From Flavobacterium sp. LC2016-12 (GTDB lineage: Bacteria > Bacteroidota > Bacteroidia > Flavobacteriales > Flavobacteriaceae): a stretch of 64,000 bases of DNA. The stretch spans positions 310,001-374,000 of the forward strand of contig NZ_JADKPT010000003.1 of the NCBI RefSeq assembly GCF_015351595.1, in the 5' to 3' direction. A model generated the notes under the pieces. That model did no database searches and was not told where the DNA came from. It saw only the letters and a program-made list of their open reading frames with translations. The position numbers were made by a program, and so were the translations under genes. Below are positions 1 to 8,122 of this stretch, one piece after another (within the stretch, counting starts at the first letter, position 1; the number at the start of each line of letters is the position of its first letter).

Positions 1-129
1 CACTTGCTACAAGTGATTTGGGCAATTGGCTTAATGGAAAAATGGTTTTGTATTTGGGAATTTTGTGACAACCGAAAGATAAATCTTAACTTAGCCCCAA
101 ACCACTTGTAGCAAGGGAACGTTGTGTGC
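1..129 (+). repeat. attC-like element 0 (left end off window)
   Basis: The inner arms at 3-22 and 96-115 are complementary with one mismatch, and the element ends GGGAAC-GTTGTGTGC at 115-129. The centre carries the conserved GGCTTAATGG and TTTTGTATTTGGG text shared by the other copies. The outer left half and its gene lie before position 1. Confidence 0.75.
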
Positions 130-156
130 TATTTATCAGAAAACAGAGAAATAAAA

Positions 157-729
157 ATGAAATTTATGTTTCCAATAAAGTTCGAAAAACAAAGACGGTT
201 AATATTATTATTTTCACTTTTAATTATGACTGCTTGTCAGAAAGTAAAAAATGAGGATTCTCAAAGAATTATCTCTGATAATTATTCAATAATTGTCCCC
301 TCAGATTTTGAAAGAACAAACAACCTTAACGGATTATCAAAAGTCCAATTTCAAATTAAAGAAGAAGATTTATATTTTATTGTATTAGAAGAACCTAAAA
401 AAGGATTTGAAAATGCAATTAGATTAAAATTACACAATTCAACTGCAGATTTAACCGGATATTTTAAAGTAGTTACAAATCATTTTAAAGAAATAACTAA
501 AAATTTTGAGTTGAATGACTTTGGAAGAACAAAGATAGATTACTGTAATGCCTATCTTTTTTCAATGTCAGGAATAGAACTTGAAAACAATAAAAGTGTG
601 TTTTATAGATTTGGAATAATTGAAGATAATGAGAACTATTATCAAATAATGTCTTGGACAAACATAAAGAACAAACAAAAACTAATAGGAAAAATGGATA
701 AAATAATTCATTCATTTGAACTGAGGTAA
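157..729 (+). CDS. Small lipoprotein of unknown function (cassette 1)
   Basis: The protein is about 190 residues when read from the ATG at 157. A GTG at 124 is in frame but lies inside the preceding recombination-site end, so it is unlikely. The N-terminus is Lys/Arg-rich, followed by a hydrophobic stretch and a lipobox LLIMTAC, so the mature protein should be lipidated and exported. The rest is a charged, soluble domain with no motif I can name (phrases such as FEKQRRL and YRFGIIED). It sits alone between two attC-like elements in the same orientation as all other cassette genes and has no visible promoter of its own. Function unknown. Confidence 0.75.
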   Translation: MKFMFPIKFEKQRRLILLFSLLIMTACQKVKNEDSQRIISDNYSIIVPSDFERTNNLNGLSKVQFQIKEEDLYFIVLEEPKKGFENAIRLKLHNSTADLTGYFKVVTNHFKEITKNFELNDFGRTKIDYCNAYLFSMSGIELENNKSVFYRFGIIEDNENYYQIMSWTNIKNKQKLIGKMDKIIHSFELR

Positions 730-738
730 AAATAAACA

Positions 739-873
739 GCACAAAACAGCCACTACAACGGATTTAGGCATTTGGCTTAATGGAAAAATGATTTTGTATT
801 TGGGAAGATTTGGCAAATCCGAAAACAAGGCTTAATTTAGTCCCAAACCCGCTGTAGTGCCAAAACGTTGTGC
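739..873 (+). repeat. attC-like element 1
   Basis: The outer end GCACAAAAC (739-747) matches the start of its own cassette, GTTGTGTGC at 121, at 8 of 9 positions. The inner left arm starting CACTACAACGG pairs with the right arm ending CGCTGTAGTG. The right end is AAAAC-GTTGTGC at 862-873. Confidence 0.75.
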
Positions 874-901
874 GTCATTTTAACGGAAAAACGAAATATC
901 T

Positions 902-1438
902 TTGGAAAAAAAAATATTTGAAACTGAAAGAATTCCATTTAAAGAAAGATGCAAAAAAGATATTAAAATTAAATTTTTTGTCTTTTTAATTTTTGCATCA
1001 ATCCCAATATTTTCTTGTAGTGAATTTAATATTATTTCAATATTATTTATTCTCTTTTTTTTATTTGTCTTCTTATTTATAACTTATGATGAATCAAAAG
1101 AATTTGTATATAAAATTGAATTTGAAAATGAAAACATAAATATTTTTGGTAGCAATTTTGATAATGATTGGATTGAAAAATTTGAAATTAAGAAAGTAAA
1201 CATCCAAATTAGAAATCGTGTATCAAAAACGGGAAGTGTAATTGGATATAAGATAGTATTCAAAAGCGCTAAGAAAAAAATCACATTAAACAGATTATAT
1301 AACTGGAATAATTTTGCTTTACACCAGATATTCACAGAGTTTAAAAAATTGAAAGGGGAAAAAATAATAATTGATGAGAAGTCATTAATCGATGGAATAA
1401 AGAAAAAAGCAGAAGATGAAGGCGAGTGGAAATACTAA
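902..1438 (+). CDS. Small membrane protein of unknown function (cassette 2)
   Basis: The protein is 178 residues with a TTG start, because the frame contains no ATG at all and no better start lies upstream. The N-terminus is charged (residues 1-22), then two hydrophobic segments follow (about 23-40 and 43-62), and the C-terminal part is charged and rich in Lys, Glu, Ile and Asn, probably cytoplasmic. The layout of two helices plus a small beta-rich domain resembles PH-like membrane proteins (GYKIVFKS, ITLNRLYNW), but I cannot assign a family. Flanked by attC-like elements whose outer ends match perfectly over 10 bases (867 and 1448). Confidence 0.65.
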   Translation: MEKKIFETERIPFKERCKKDIKIKFFVFLIFASIPIFSCSEFNIISILFILFFLFVFLFITYDESKEFVYKIEFENENINIFGSNFDNDWIEKFEIKKVNIQIRNRVSKTGSVIGYKIVFKSAKKKITLNRLYNWNNFALHQIFTEFKKLKGEKIIIDEKSLIDGIKKKAEDEGEWKY

Positions 1439-1447
1439 CCAAAAAAC

Positions 1448-1585
1448 GACGCACAACGCACGCTACAAGCAATTTGGGTATTAGGCTTAATTTGAAGTTG
1501 GTTTTGTATTTGGAAGATTTGGCAAATCCGAAGAATGGCCTTAATTTACTCCCAAACTGCTTGTAGCGCGAGAACGTTGTGCAAC
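1448..1585 (+). repeat. attC-like element 2
   Basis: This is the clearest copy. The outer ends are GCACAAC at 1451-1457 and GTTGTGC at 1576-1582. The inner arms at 1462-1478 and 1551-1567 are 17 bp with one mismatch. The centre holds the shared GATTTGGCAAATC palindrome. Confidence 0.8.
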
Positions 1586-1610
1586 ATTATAAAAAGCCGA
1601 ATAGAACTCT

Positions 1611-2180
1611 ATGAAAAGCATTCTACCATTTCTTATTATTTTGATTTTTACTTCTTGTAGAAAAGAAAATACTGTTAGCAAAGAAATTGTAATCCCGAAA
1701 AGCAATAACAGTGTAGTAAAGAAGGACAATTTGAAAGTTATTGATACAACTATAATTTTGTCAAACATTCCAAACTCAAATGACAATTGTATTAGCATAA
1801 CCGAATTAGAGGTCGAAAAATATCTCTATAAATATTTTAAATCTCAAGGAGCGCTCCCAAGAAATGAAATTAAAGATTATTCAAATGAGAATATGTGTAT
1901 TGATTATGACACAATTTATAATCTAAAATCAAACAAAACTTGTAGTGCAATTGTAAGATATTGGTTAAAGCCTGTAGATTTAAACGGTACTTGTGTTCAA
2001 CCAAGTTTGGCAATAATTTCAAAAACTAAACAAGGTCTAATATTAACGAACAAAGAATTTGTAAATTCAGATTTTGGAATTGACAGTATTGCAGAAAATC
2101 TTATAGTTTATGCTTATAAATATAACTGTTCAGAACACAAAGTTTTGAAAAACTATAAATTGAAACTTGGAATAAAATAA
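1611..2180 (+). CDS. Small lipoprotein of unknown function (cassette 3)
   Basis: The protein is 189 residues with an ATG about 30 bases after the cassette start. The signal peptide ends in the lipobox LIFTSC at about residue 16, so it is an exported lipoprotein. The mature part has several Cys residues (NDNCISI, ENMCIDYD, NKTCSAI, NGTCVQP, KYNCSEH), which could form disulfides in the periplasm. No family recognised. The cassette ends match: GTTGTGCAAC at 1576 and GTTGCATAAC at 2182, 9 of 10 complementary. Confidence 0.75.
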   Translation: MKSILPFLIILIFTSCRKENTVSKEIVIPKSNNSVVKKDNLKVIDTTIILSNIPNSNDNCISITELEVEKYLYKYFKSQGALPRNEIKDYSNENMCIDYDTIYNLKSNKTCSAIVRYWLKPVDLNGTCVQPSLAIISKTKQGLILTNKEFVNSDFGIDSIAENLIVYAYKYNCSEHKVLKNYKLKLGIK

Positions 2181-2181
2181 C

Positions 2182-2312
2182 GTTGCATAACAGCCACAAC
2201 GGATTTGGGCATTGGCTTATTGGAAAGATGGTTTTGTATCTGGGAAGATTTGGCGAATGTGAAAGATTACGCATTTTAATCCCAAACTGCTTGTAGCGCG
2301 AGAACGTTAGTG
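2182..2312 (+). repeat. attC-like element 3 (arms mismatched)
   Basis: The left part reads GTTGCATAACAGCCACAACGG and the right part ends in CTTGTAGCGCGAGAAC-GTTAGTGG. The inner left arm is of the ACAACGG type while the right arm is identical over 28 bp to that of element 2 (1551-1578) and of the half element at 5413-5440. The arms therefore pair poorly and the site looks like a hybrid of two elements. Confidence 0.65.
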
Positions 2313-2347
2313 GCAATTTTACCGCCTGAAACTTCACAATTAATAAA

Positions 2348-2503
2348 ATGGAAATAAAAAAGGGACTATTTGACTTTCTAAAGAAAAGAAAAACAGAAAT
2401 TAAAGAAAATAAATTTCTATCTAATCAATTTCAAAATGAAATTTGTGCTTTGACATTATGGAAATTTGAAGAAAATAATTTAAACTCTATTGCTGCAATT
2501 TAA
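2348..2503 (+). pseudogene. Truncated cassette gene fragment (51 codons)
   Basis: A short frame starts with ATG 35 bases after the cassette start GTTAGTGGC, at the same spacing as intact cassette genes. It reads MEIKKGLFDFLKKRKTEIKE and continues to a stop at 2501-2503. It ends where sequence of different style begins, leading into the 833-residue gene, and no attC-like right end follows. The most likely reading is the N-terminal stub of a cassette protein whose remainder was lost when the downstream gene was inserted. A genuine 51-residue protein cannot be excluded. Confidence 0.5.
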
Positions 2504-2549
2504 ATACGTTTTTATCATTACTTTAATATCTTTGGTCAAAATCTGAAAC

Positions 2550-5051
2550 ATGCGAAAACTATTACTTTCACTGTTGTTGCTTCCTGCTTTATTTCAAGCG
2601 CAAAATGCAGCTAGTGCCGATCCGGGATTTATTCCTGCTACGGTTTGGAATAATTATGAAAAACAGGTCAACGATATGGCGCTTCAGTCCGACGGCAAAA
2701 TTGTCATTGAGGCTACCCAATACGATTACGATACGGGATGGACGCGAACCATAGAACGACTCAATGCAGATGGTTCAAGTGATGCTGCTTTTAAGGTATT
2801 GACCGATAATACGGCAAATGGGCATAAATGTCCGATAGTGATACAGTCCGATGGCAAAATTATATTGGGCTCCCAATTTACCGTAGCAGGTGTAATCAAA
2901 CCTATGATTCGGCTGAACACCGACGGTACTATTGATACAACCTTCGACACGCCCGCTTTGCCAACATCTTCTTATATCTACTGTTTGACCTTGTTGCCAG
3001 ACGGGAAGCTACTGGTTGGAAATGACTCTTCTAAAAAACTGCTTCGCCTGACCACCGATGGTGCTGTAGATACCACTTTTTATGATGAACATCCCGAAAT
3101 AGAGCAGTGTACTGCCATATTGGTATTGCCAGATGGCAAGTTGATTGTAGCCGGCTCAATGTCAGACCCAGGAGGGGCGGTTACGTACTACCATGTTGAA
3201 AAACTAAATGCCGACGGCACAATAGATCCAACATTTGATATCAGCACCAGTTTTATAGGTCAGAATGGTTATACGTCTTCATTGGCATTACAGCCTGACG
3301 GAAAAATACTGGTGGGCGGAAGGTTCGATACTTGCGACGGCAACAATTCTAAGAGCTTAGCACGGCTGCACCCCGACGGAAGTTATGACAACACATTTAC
3401 ATCTCCAATATATGACACAGAACCTGTGGTAAATGACATTTTGGTGCGACCTAACGGCAATATCCTGATTGGAGGTAATTTTAGCGCGAGTAGTATTTAT
3501 GGTATTGCTATGCTGTTACCAAATGGTTCAGTAACTTATTCTTTTTCGCCATCGACGACTGGTACTAGCGTTAGGATTACAGAATACTCGGAGGTGCGCA
3601 GGGTCGTGCAGCAACCTGACGGTATGATCTTGCACTGTGGTGATTATGGAAATATTGGAGGTCAGTCTGATAGGACTAACATGATTCGCTTGCTCGGTAC
3701 TGATAGCTACCTTGTAAACGGCTATACCCGACTTGACATGCAAAATAATGGGTGTACCGATACCGATCCCGGATTTACGTATCTTAAGTACAAACTGGTG
3801 AACGGTACGAACCAAAGTTTTTATTATTCCAGTTCCAATGGTTACCATGGCGTAATGCTCAAAAATGGCACAAGTGTTATCACGCCTATACTTGACAATC
3901 CGACCTGGTTCAGCGTTTCGCCATCAAGTATCAGTTTGAATATGCCATCGGCAACGAATTATGCAAACCAGAATTTCTGTGTGACCGCAGTCGGAATCCA
4001 CCATGATTTGTCGGTTGTAATAGTGCCAATTGACAGAGCGAGACCAGGTTTTGACGCCTATTATAAAGTTTTGGTTAGGAACAACGGCAATCAAACAGCA
4101 ACGGGTACTGTACGATTTACGTACGATGCCGCTACGGCGGAATACCTCCAAAGTACCCCTTCGGCCGCAAGCGCAGGTTTTGGCTCGGTGACATGGAATG
4201 TTGAGGGTTTATTGCCGTTATCTCAAGTTGAATATATTGTAAAACTGAACTTGAACACCCCTGCCGATACGCCACCACTGAATGGCAATGATGTATTGAC
4301 ATTTACAGCAGTGGCAACCATTGCTCAAGACGAAGTTGCGACGAATAATGAAGCGACATTGGAGCAAACGGTAGTAAATTCGTTTGATCCTAATGATAAG
4401 ATTTGCCTCGGAGGCGACTATGTGCGCTTGGAACAAGTAGGTGATTATATGTATTACCGAATCCGATTCGAGAATTTGGGTACGGCATCGGCGCAAAACA
4501 TTAAGGTGACCGATATAATTGATACCACTAAATTTGATATCGCTAGTTTGAGTCCGGTAGACGGTAGCCATCCTTTTACTACCCGCGTGATACAAGATAA
4601 TCAGGTCGAGTTTATGTTCAACAACATACAGCTTGGGTTTGCTGATGATAATAATGATGGCTATTTGGTTTTTAAAATTCGTTCATTGAATTCGCTTGCA
4701 GAAGGTGCTGTGCTAGAGAATACAGCTTCGATTTATTTTGACTACAATCTCCCTATTGTGACGAATACTTCGGTCGTGACGGTGCAGACGTCTTTGCATA
4801 CTATATCATTTGAAACCATTGAATTGATGCTTTATCCTGTTCCTGCGGGCGATATGGTATTCATCAGTATTCCCAGACAAGTTAATGTTCAGTCGGTAAC
4901 AGTGTATAATCTTTTAGGGCAGTTGGTACTTGAAAATGTAACACCCGGACCCCAAGGTGATGTCAATGTTACAACACTTGCTAATGGAAGCTATGTAATG
5001 CGGGTGAGGACGGAACTGGGCGATGGCGTGATGCGATTTGTTAAAAAGTAG
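2550..5051 (+). CDS. T9SS-exported delta-60 repeat protein
   Basis: The protein is 833 residues. The signal peptide ends near FQAQN (about residue 17). A propeller-like region (about 45-380) is made of delta-60 repeats of the form LQPDGKILVGG and LNADGTIDPTF. Beta-sandwich domains of the conserved-repeat (DUF11-like) type follow (about 480-745, DPNDK motif near 610), then a T9SS type A sorting domain (about 760-833) ending RFVKK. It is presumably exported across the outer membrane and anchored or released at the surface; its ligand is unknown. The DNA is visibly less AT-rich than the neighbouring cassettes and the gene is three to four times longer, so it looks like an insertion into the array between a truncated gene and half an attC-like element. 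Confidence 0.85.
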   Translation: MRKLLLSLLLLPALFQAQNAASADPGFIPATVWNNYEKQVNDMALQSDGKIVIEATQYDYDTGWTRTIERLNADGSSDAAFKVLTDNTANGHKCPIVIQSDGKIILGSQFTVAGVIKPMIRLNTDGTIDTTFDTPALPTSSYIYCLTLLPDGKLLVGNDSSKKLLRLTTDGAVDTTFYDEHPEIEQCTAILVLPDGKLIVAGSMSDPGGAVTYYHVEKLNADGTIDPTFDISTSFIGQNGYTSSLALQPDGKILVGGRFDTCDGNNSKSLARLHPDGSYDNTFTSPIYDTEPVVNDILVRPNGNILIGGNFSASSIYGIAMLLPNGSVTYSFSPSTTGTSVRITEYSEVRRVVQQPDGMILHCGDYGNIGGQSDRTNMIRLLGTDSYLVNGYTRLDMQNNGCTDTDPGFTYLKYKLVNGTNQSFYYSSSNGYHGVMLKNGTSVITPILDNPTWFSVSPSSISLNMPSATNYANQNFCVTAVGIHHDLSVVIVPIDRARPGFDAYYKVLVRNNGNQTATGTVRFTYDAATAEYLQSTPSAASAGFGSVTWNVEGLLPLSQVEYIVKLNLNTPADTPPLNGNDVLTFTAVATIAQDEVATNNEATLEQTVVNSFDPNDKICLGGDYVRLEQVGDYMYYRIRFENLGTASAQNIKVTDIIDTTKFDIASLSPVDGSHPFTTRVIQDNQVEFMFNNIQLGFADDNNDGYLVFKIRSLNSLAEGAVLENTASIYFDYNLPIVTNTSVVTVQTSLHTISFETIELMLYPVPAGDMVFISIPRQVNVQSVTVYNLLGQLVLENVTPGPQGDVNVTTLANGSYVMRVRTELGDGVMRFVKK

Positions 5052-5370
5052 GTGCTGGGCGTAGTTGGTGGTCCCTAAGGGATGACAACGAGATGACAAT
5101 AGGATCTTTGCAAGGGGTTATGTAAGCTAACTGCTTGTCGCTAAAACGTCAAAAAGTCCAAATCAGGATTAATGATTTTTCTTAAGGCGATCTTTAATTC
5201 CCTCCTCCAGCTTTTTATTTTCATTTGCCTCTCAATGGCTAGGGTTGGGATTCATCAGAACTGTTAAGTGAGAATGTTTTTTATCACAAACAACTCTCGT
5301 TTTTAAACATTCGGTATATTTAGATGGTTCAGTGAGAAAAATTGCGCCACTGACGAGAAACAGCGAACCT
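5052..5370. other. Gene-free stretch after the inserted T9SS gene
   Basis: No convincing gene. A weak match to the right end of the cassette repeat (CTGCTTGTCGCTAAAACG, 5131-5148) may be a decayed copy. The rest is unlike the array and may be the right flank of the inserted segment. Confidence 0.35.
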
Positions 5371-5447
5371 TTAGTGGCTATTTTACCAGAACGAAAATAA
5401 CGCTGATTTAGTCCCAAACTGCTTGTAGCGCGAGAACGTTGGGCACA
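5371..5447 (+). repeat. Collapsed cassette: start-like sequence fused to half an attC-like element (4)
   Basis: TTAGTGGCTATTTTACC at 5371-5387 closely resembles the start of the broken cassette at 2307 (TTAGTGGCAATTTTACC). It is followed within 25 bases by the right half of an attC-like element (5411-5440) ending GAAC-GTTGGGC. A cassette start is thus joined to a cassette end with no gene between. Confidence 0.6.
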
Positions 5448-5476
5448 ATGCACCAAAACAAGTTAAATACAAATTA

Positions 5477-5950
5477 ATGAGATATTTTCTAATACTTCTT
5501 TTTTTAATGACTTCATGTCGAGAATCTTCTAATTCAAAAATGGAAAACTTGAAATCTTTGCCAAACAGAGATTATGAAGTTGCTTTAAAATTCATAAATG
5601 ATTATAACAAAGAGTTTCTCAATCCACATTCAGAAGGCTTGGAGTGGCTTTCGAAAAATAAAACAATCACACCAAACTTATTGCAACGATACAAACAAAT
5701 GTTAGATTCGGCAGAAAGTGCTGACCCAGAATTAGGATTGGATTTTGATCCAATTGTTAATGCTCAAGATTCTGATGAACAAGGTTATGAAATAAAGAAA
5801 ATAGATTCTATACTTGGTTATGTAACGGTAAGTGGAAAATCCGCTCCTAATTTTGAAATAGTACTAAAAGTAATAGAAAAAAATGGTGTTACTTTAGTTG
5901 ATGGTTCAGGAGTAATCAATATTCCAAAATCTAAACGACCTAAATATTAA
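5477..5950 (+). CDS. Small lipoprotein, DUF3828-like (cassette 5)
   Basis: The protein is 157 residues. The signal peptide ends in the lipobox LFLMTSC (Cys about 14). The mature part has ALKFINDYNKEFL, a Trp-containing helix and DFDPIVNAQDSDEQ. That order (helical start, then D-P-I-x-x-A-Q-D before a beta sheet) is typical of NTF2-like DUF3828 proteins, but the assignment rests on my recognition of the pattern only. The cassette ends are complementary at 11 of 14 positions (5438 and 5952). Confidence 0.7.
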   Translation: MRYFLILLFLMTSCRESSNSKMENLKSLPNRDYEVALKFINDYNKEFLNPHSEGLEWLSKNKTITPNLLQRYKQMLDSAESADPELGLDFDPIVNAQDSDEQGYEIKKIDSILGYVTVSGKSAPNFEIVLKVIEKNGVTLVDGSGVINIPKSKRPKY

Positions 5951-5951
5951 A

Positions 5952-6089
5952 GCACTGTGCATAACAGCCACAAAGGATTTGGGCATTGGGCTTAATGGAA
6001 AGATGATTTTATATTTGGAAGTTTTGGCATAACCGAAAGATTACGCATTTTTAATCCCAAACTCGCTTTAGTGCCAGAACGTTATAGGC
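5952..6089 (+). repeat. attC-like element 5
   Basis: The left end GCACTGTGCATAAC (5952-5965) pairs with its own cassette start GTTGGGCACAATGC (5438-5451) at 11 of 14 positions. The inner arms CACAAAGG and CGCTTTAGTG differ from those of other elements but change together, which argues for selection on pairing. The right end is CAGAAC-GTTATAGGC at 6075-6089. Confidence 0.75.
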
Positions 6090-6125
6090 AATTCTATCGC
6101 AAAACTCAAATAATTTAATTCAAAC

Positions 6126-6533
6126 ATGAAATCAAGTTATAAACTTTTTCTCTTTTTATTATTCTGTATGATAGCGGGATGTCATTATCATAAAGTAAAT
6201 ATGACAATCCGAAATGAAACAGATAAAAAAATTGGTTATTCTACTTTTGCTTTAACCGATGAAAATAAATTATATGATATCTCATCGGGCGGTGATATTG
6301 ATCCTAATGGTTATGATTCTCCTTTTGTTAGAGGAAGTTCAGATGGAATCAAAACAGATATAAATAGTTATCCAGATAAATCAATTTATTTTGTATTTTT
6401 TAATTGTGAAGATAGAGAATTTGTAAATAAAAATATAGATTCTATGTTCAAAATGGGAAAACTAAAATTAATGAAATTTTCGAAAACAGAACTAGATAGT
6501 TTGGATTGGAAAATTGTATATACTGGAAAATAA
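6126..6533 (+). CDS. Small lipoprotein of unknown function (cassette 6)
   Basis: The protein is 135 residues. The hydrophobic signal peptide ends at the lipobox CMIAGC (Cys about 19). The mature domain begins VNMTIRNETDKKIGY, a pattern of a small beta-sandwich, and has SIYFVFFNCEDREF later. No family named. The cassette ends are among the best matched of the array (6081 and 6535, 13 of 14). Confidence 0.75.
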   Translation: MKSSYKLFLFLLFCMIAGCHYHKVNMTIRNETDKKIGYSTFALTDENKLYDISSGGDIDPNGYDSPFVRGSSDGIKTDINSYPDKSIYFVFFNCEDREFVNKNIDSMFKMGKLKLMKFSKTELDSLDWKIVYTGK

Positions 6534-6534
6534 A

Positions 6535-6677
6535 GAACTGCCTATAACACTTGCTACAAGCAATTTGGGCATTTGGCTTAATTTAAAAATGGTTTTGCAT
6601 TTGGGATGTTTAGGCAAATCCGAAGATAAGGCTTAATTTAACCCCAAACCTCTTGTGGCAAGGGAACGTTACCGGTC
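6535..6677 (+). repeat. attC-like element 6
   Basis: The outer left end is GAACTGCCTATAAC (6535-6548). The inner arms at 6550-6569 and 6643-6662 are complementary with few mismatches. The right end is GGGAAC-GTTACCGG at 6662-6675. Confidence 0.8.
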
Positions 6678-6696
6678 AGGCTGAAAAAAAACAACA

Positions 6697-7101
6697 ATGA
6701 ATAAACAGAAAATCATAATAAATGGGGACAATTTTTCAGACTTGCAAAGTTTCTATGATGAAATTGACCGAGTATTGACTAAAGACCTCGATTGGCAAAC
6801 AGGACATAATTTAGACGCATTTAATGATTTGCTTCGTGGTGGATTTGGAGTTTATGAGTATAGAGAACCAATTAAATTGATTTGGAAAAATATTTCAAAA
6901 AACAAAAAAGACTTAGGACTTGATGCAACAAAAAAATGGTATGATGAAAGAATCATTTTTTTTAAAGATGATAAGGAGAGTCTTCAATATTATGCAAACA
7001 AACTAAAAGAATTAAATGAAAGTAATGGACAAACTCTTTTTGACATTATTCTTGAAATTATATCAGAACACGAACATATTGAATTTGAAATGCAATACTA
7101 A
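6697..7101 (+). CDS. Barstar-like ribonuclease inhibitor (cassette 7)
   Basis: The protein is 134 residues, cytoplasmic, with no signal peptide. It begins KIIINGDNFSDLQSFYDEID and has GHNLDAFNDLLRGGFG, which matches the conserved core of the barstar family (small alpha/beta inhibitors that plug the active site of barnase-type RNases), and it ends in an acidic tail. The family is usually about 90-140 residues, so this is full length. Barstars protect their producer or, as orphan immunity genes, a bystander from secreted RNase toxins. No RNase gene is nearby, so an orphan immunity role is inferred. Cassette ends GTTACCGGTCAGGC (6668) and GCCCGAACCGCTAAC (7163) correspond with one inserted base. 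Confidence 0.85.
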   Translation: MNKQKIIINGDNFSDLQSFYDEIDRVLTKDLDWQTGHNLDAFNDLLRGGFGVYEYREPIKLIWKNISKNKKDLGLDATKKWYDERIIFFKDDKESLQYYANKLKELNESNGQTLFDIILEIISEHEHIEFEMQY

Positions 7102-7162
7102 CGTATAAACAATGTATAAAAACACCCTTGCTTAAAATTGAATGGACAGCCAAATGATAAAA

Positions 7163-7306
7163 GCCCGAACCGCTAACAGCCAATACAACGGATTTGGACA
7201 ATTGGCTCAATAGAAAGTTGTTTTTGTATTTGGGATGTTTTGGCAAATCAGAAGATAAGACTTAATTTAATCCCAAACTGCTTGTAGTACCAGAACGTTA
7301 GGCGTC
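7163..7306 (+). repeat. attC-like element 7
   Basis: The outer left end GCCCGAACCGCTAAC lies at 7163-7177 and the right end CAGAAC-GTTAGGCGTC at 7291-7306. The conserved centre (GGCTCAATAG, TTTTGTATTTGGG, TTTGGCAAATC) is present. The inner arms are less complementary than in elements 2 and 6. Confidence 0.7.
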
Positions 7307-7327
7307 ATTTTAGCGGAACGAAACAAA

Positions 7328-7966
7328 ATGAATAGAATTAAGAAAATAAGAGGTCACAAAAAAATTCAGAAAAGAATTCAGAATTGGATTGAGCAAAACA
7401 GAATTATAAACATTGGCGACTTTTTAGCCAATAAATATTGTTATACTCATATTTCATTTGAACCCTATTTTAATATTTCAATTAATAATAGCAATATAGC
7501 AGAACCGAAAACAAAAACAAGAAAGCAAATTGTATTAGGTTTACAGGAAATATATAATAATTGGAAAATTGAACTTGATAAATTGAATCAACCATATTTT
7601 CTAAAAATTTATTTATTTGAACCTCGAATCTCAAAATCACAAGTAATTTGTGCAATTGGTAAAGAAAAAATTGAATATTACGAAAATTTTTATCAAATTA
7701 CAGATAATAAAAGTGATTTAAATTTTCAAAAAATATTAAGCCCTGGTTTTAAATGGAGAACTCATTCTGACGATGACATGTATAGTGAACAAGAATTACT
7801 TACTCCAGAAAGTTATTATCATAAAGAAGATGACTACAATTATTGCAAAAGACTATTAAAAAAATTGCAAAAGAAAAATTATACCAAAATCAAGACAGAA
7901 GACGAATATGGAGAAGATTATCTTTATTATGTACCAAAAGGGAAAGTCCTTATTGGTGGGAAATAA
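7328..7966 (+). CDS. Hypothetical cytoplasmic protein (cassette 8)
   Basis: The protein is 212 residues, with no signal or membrane segment. The N-terminus is strongly basic (MNRIKKIRGHKKIQKRIQNW), the middle aromatic-rich and the C-terminal part acidic (SDDDMYSEQE, EDEYGEDYLYY). I do not recognise a family. It starts 31 bases after the cassette start GTTAGGCGTC, like its neighbours. Confidence 0.65.
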   Translation: MNRIKKIRGHKKIQKRIQNWIEQNRIINIGDFLANKYCYTHISFEPYFNISINNSNIAEPKTKTRKQIVLGLQEIYNNWKIELDKLNQPYFLKIYLFEPRISKSQVICAIGKEKIEYYENFYQITDNKSDLNFQKILSPGFKWRTHSDDDMYSEQELLTPESYYHKEDDYNYCKRLLKKLQKKNYTKIKTEDEYGEDYLYYVPKGKVLIGGK

Positions 7967-7973
7967 AAAAATG

Positions 7974-8119
7974 AATACTTAACAGCTACAACGTATTTGG
8001 GCATTTGGTAATGGAAAGTTAGTTTTGTATTTGAATCCAGTTAGCTATCGGGATTGGCAAGCTGAAGAAGCGGCTTAATTTAGTCCCAAAACCACTGTTG
8101 TAACAGAATATTGTATGCA
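7974..8119 (+). repeat. attC-like element 8 (degenerate)
   Basis: The left end AATACTTAAC matches its cassette start at only 6 of 10 positions. The inner arms GCTACAACG and CTGTTGTAAC pair. The right end reads GAAT-ATTGTATGC, so the usual GTT is ATT here. The centre contains extra sequence (CAGTTAGCTATCGGGATTGG). Confidence 0.65.
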
Positions 8120-8122
8120 ATT

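Noticed and set aside
124..156. GTG start for cassette gene 1
   Set aside because: It lies within the cassette end sequence; the ATG at 157 directly precedes a proper lipoprotein signal.
1541..1798. Minus-strand frame with AQRSRATSSLG
   Set aside because: It overlaps the recombination-site repeat and cassette gene 3 in opposite sense; the same phrase recurs at 5232-5456 from the repeat itself, so it is an artefact.
5131..5148. CTGCTTGTCGCTAAAACG as another attC-like site
   Set aside because: Only a partial match to the right end, with no left arm and no GTT; kept as a possible decayed trace only.
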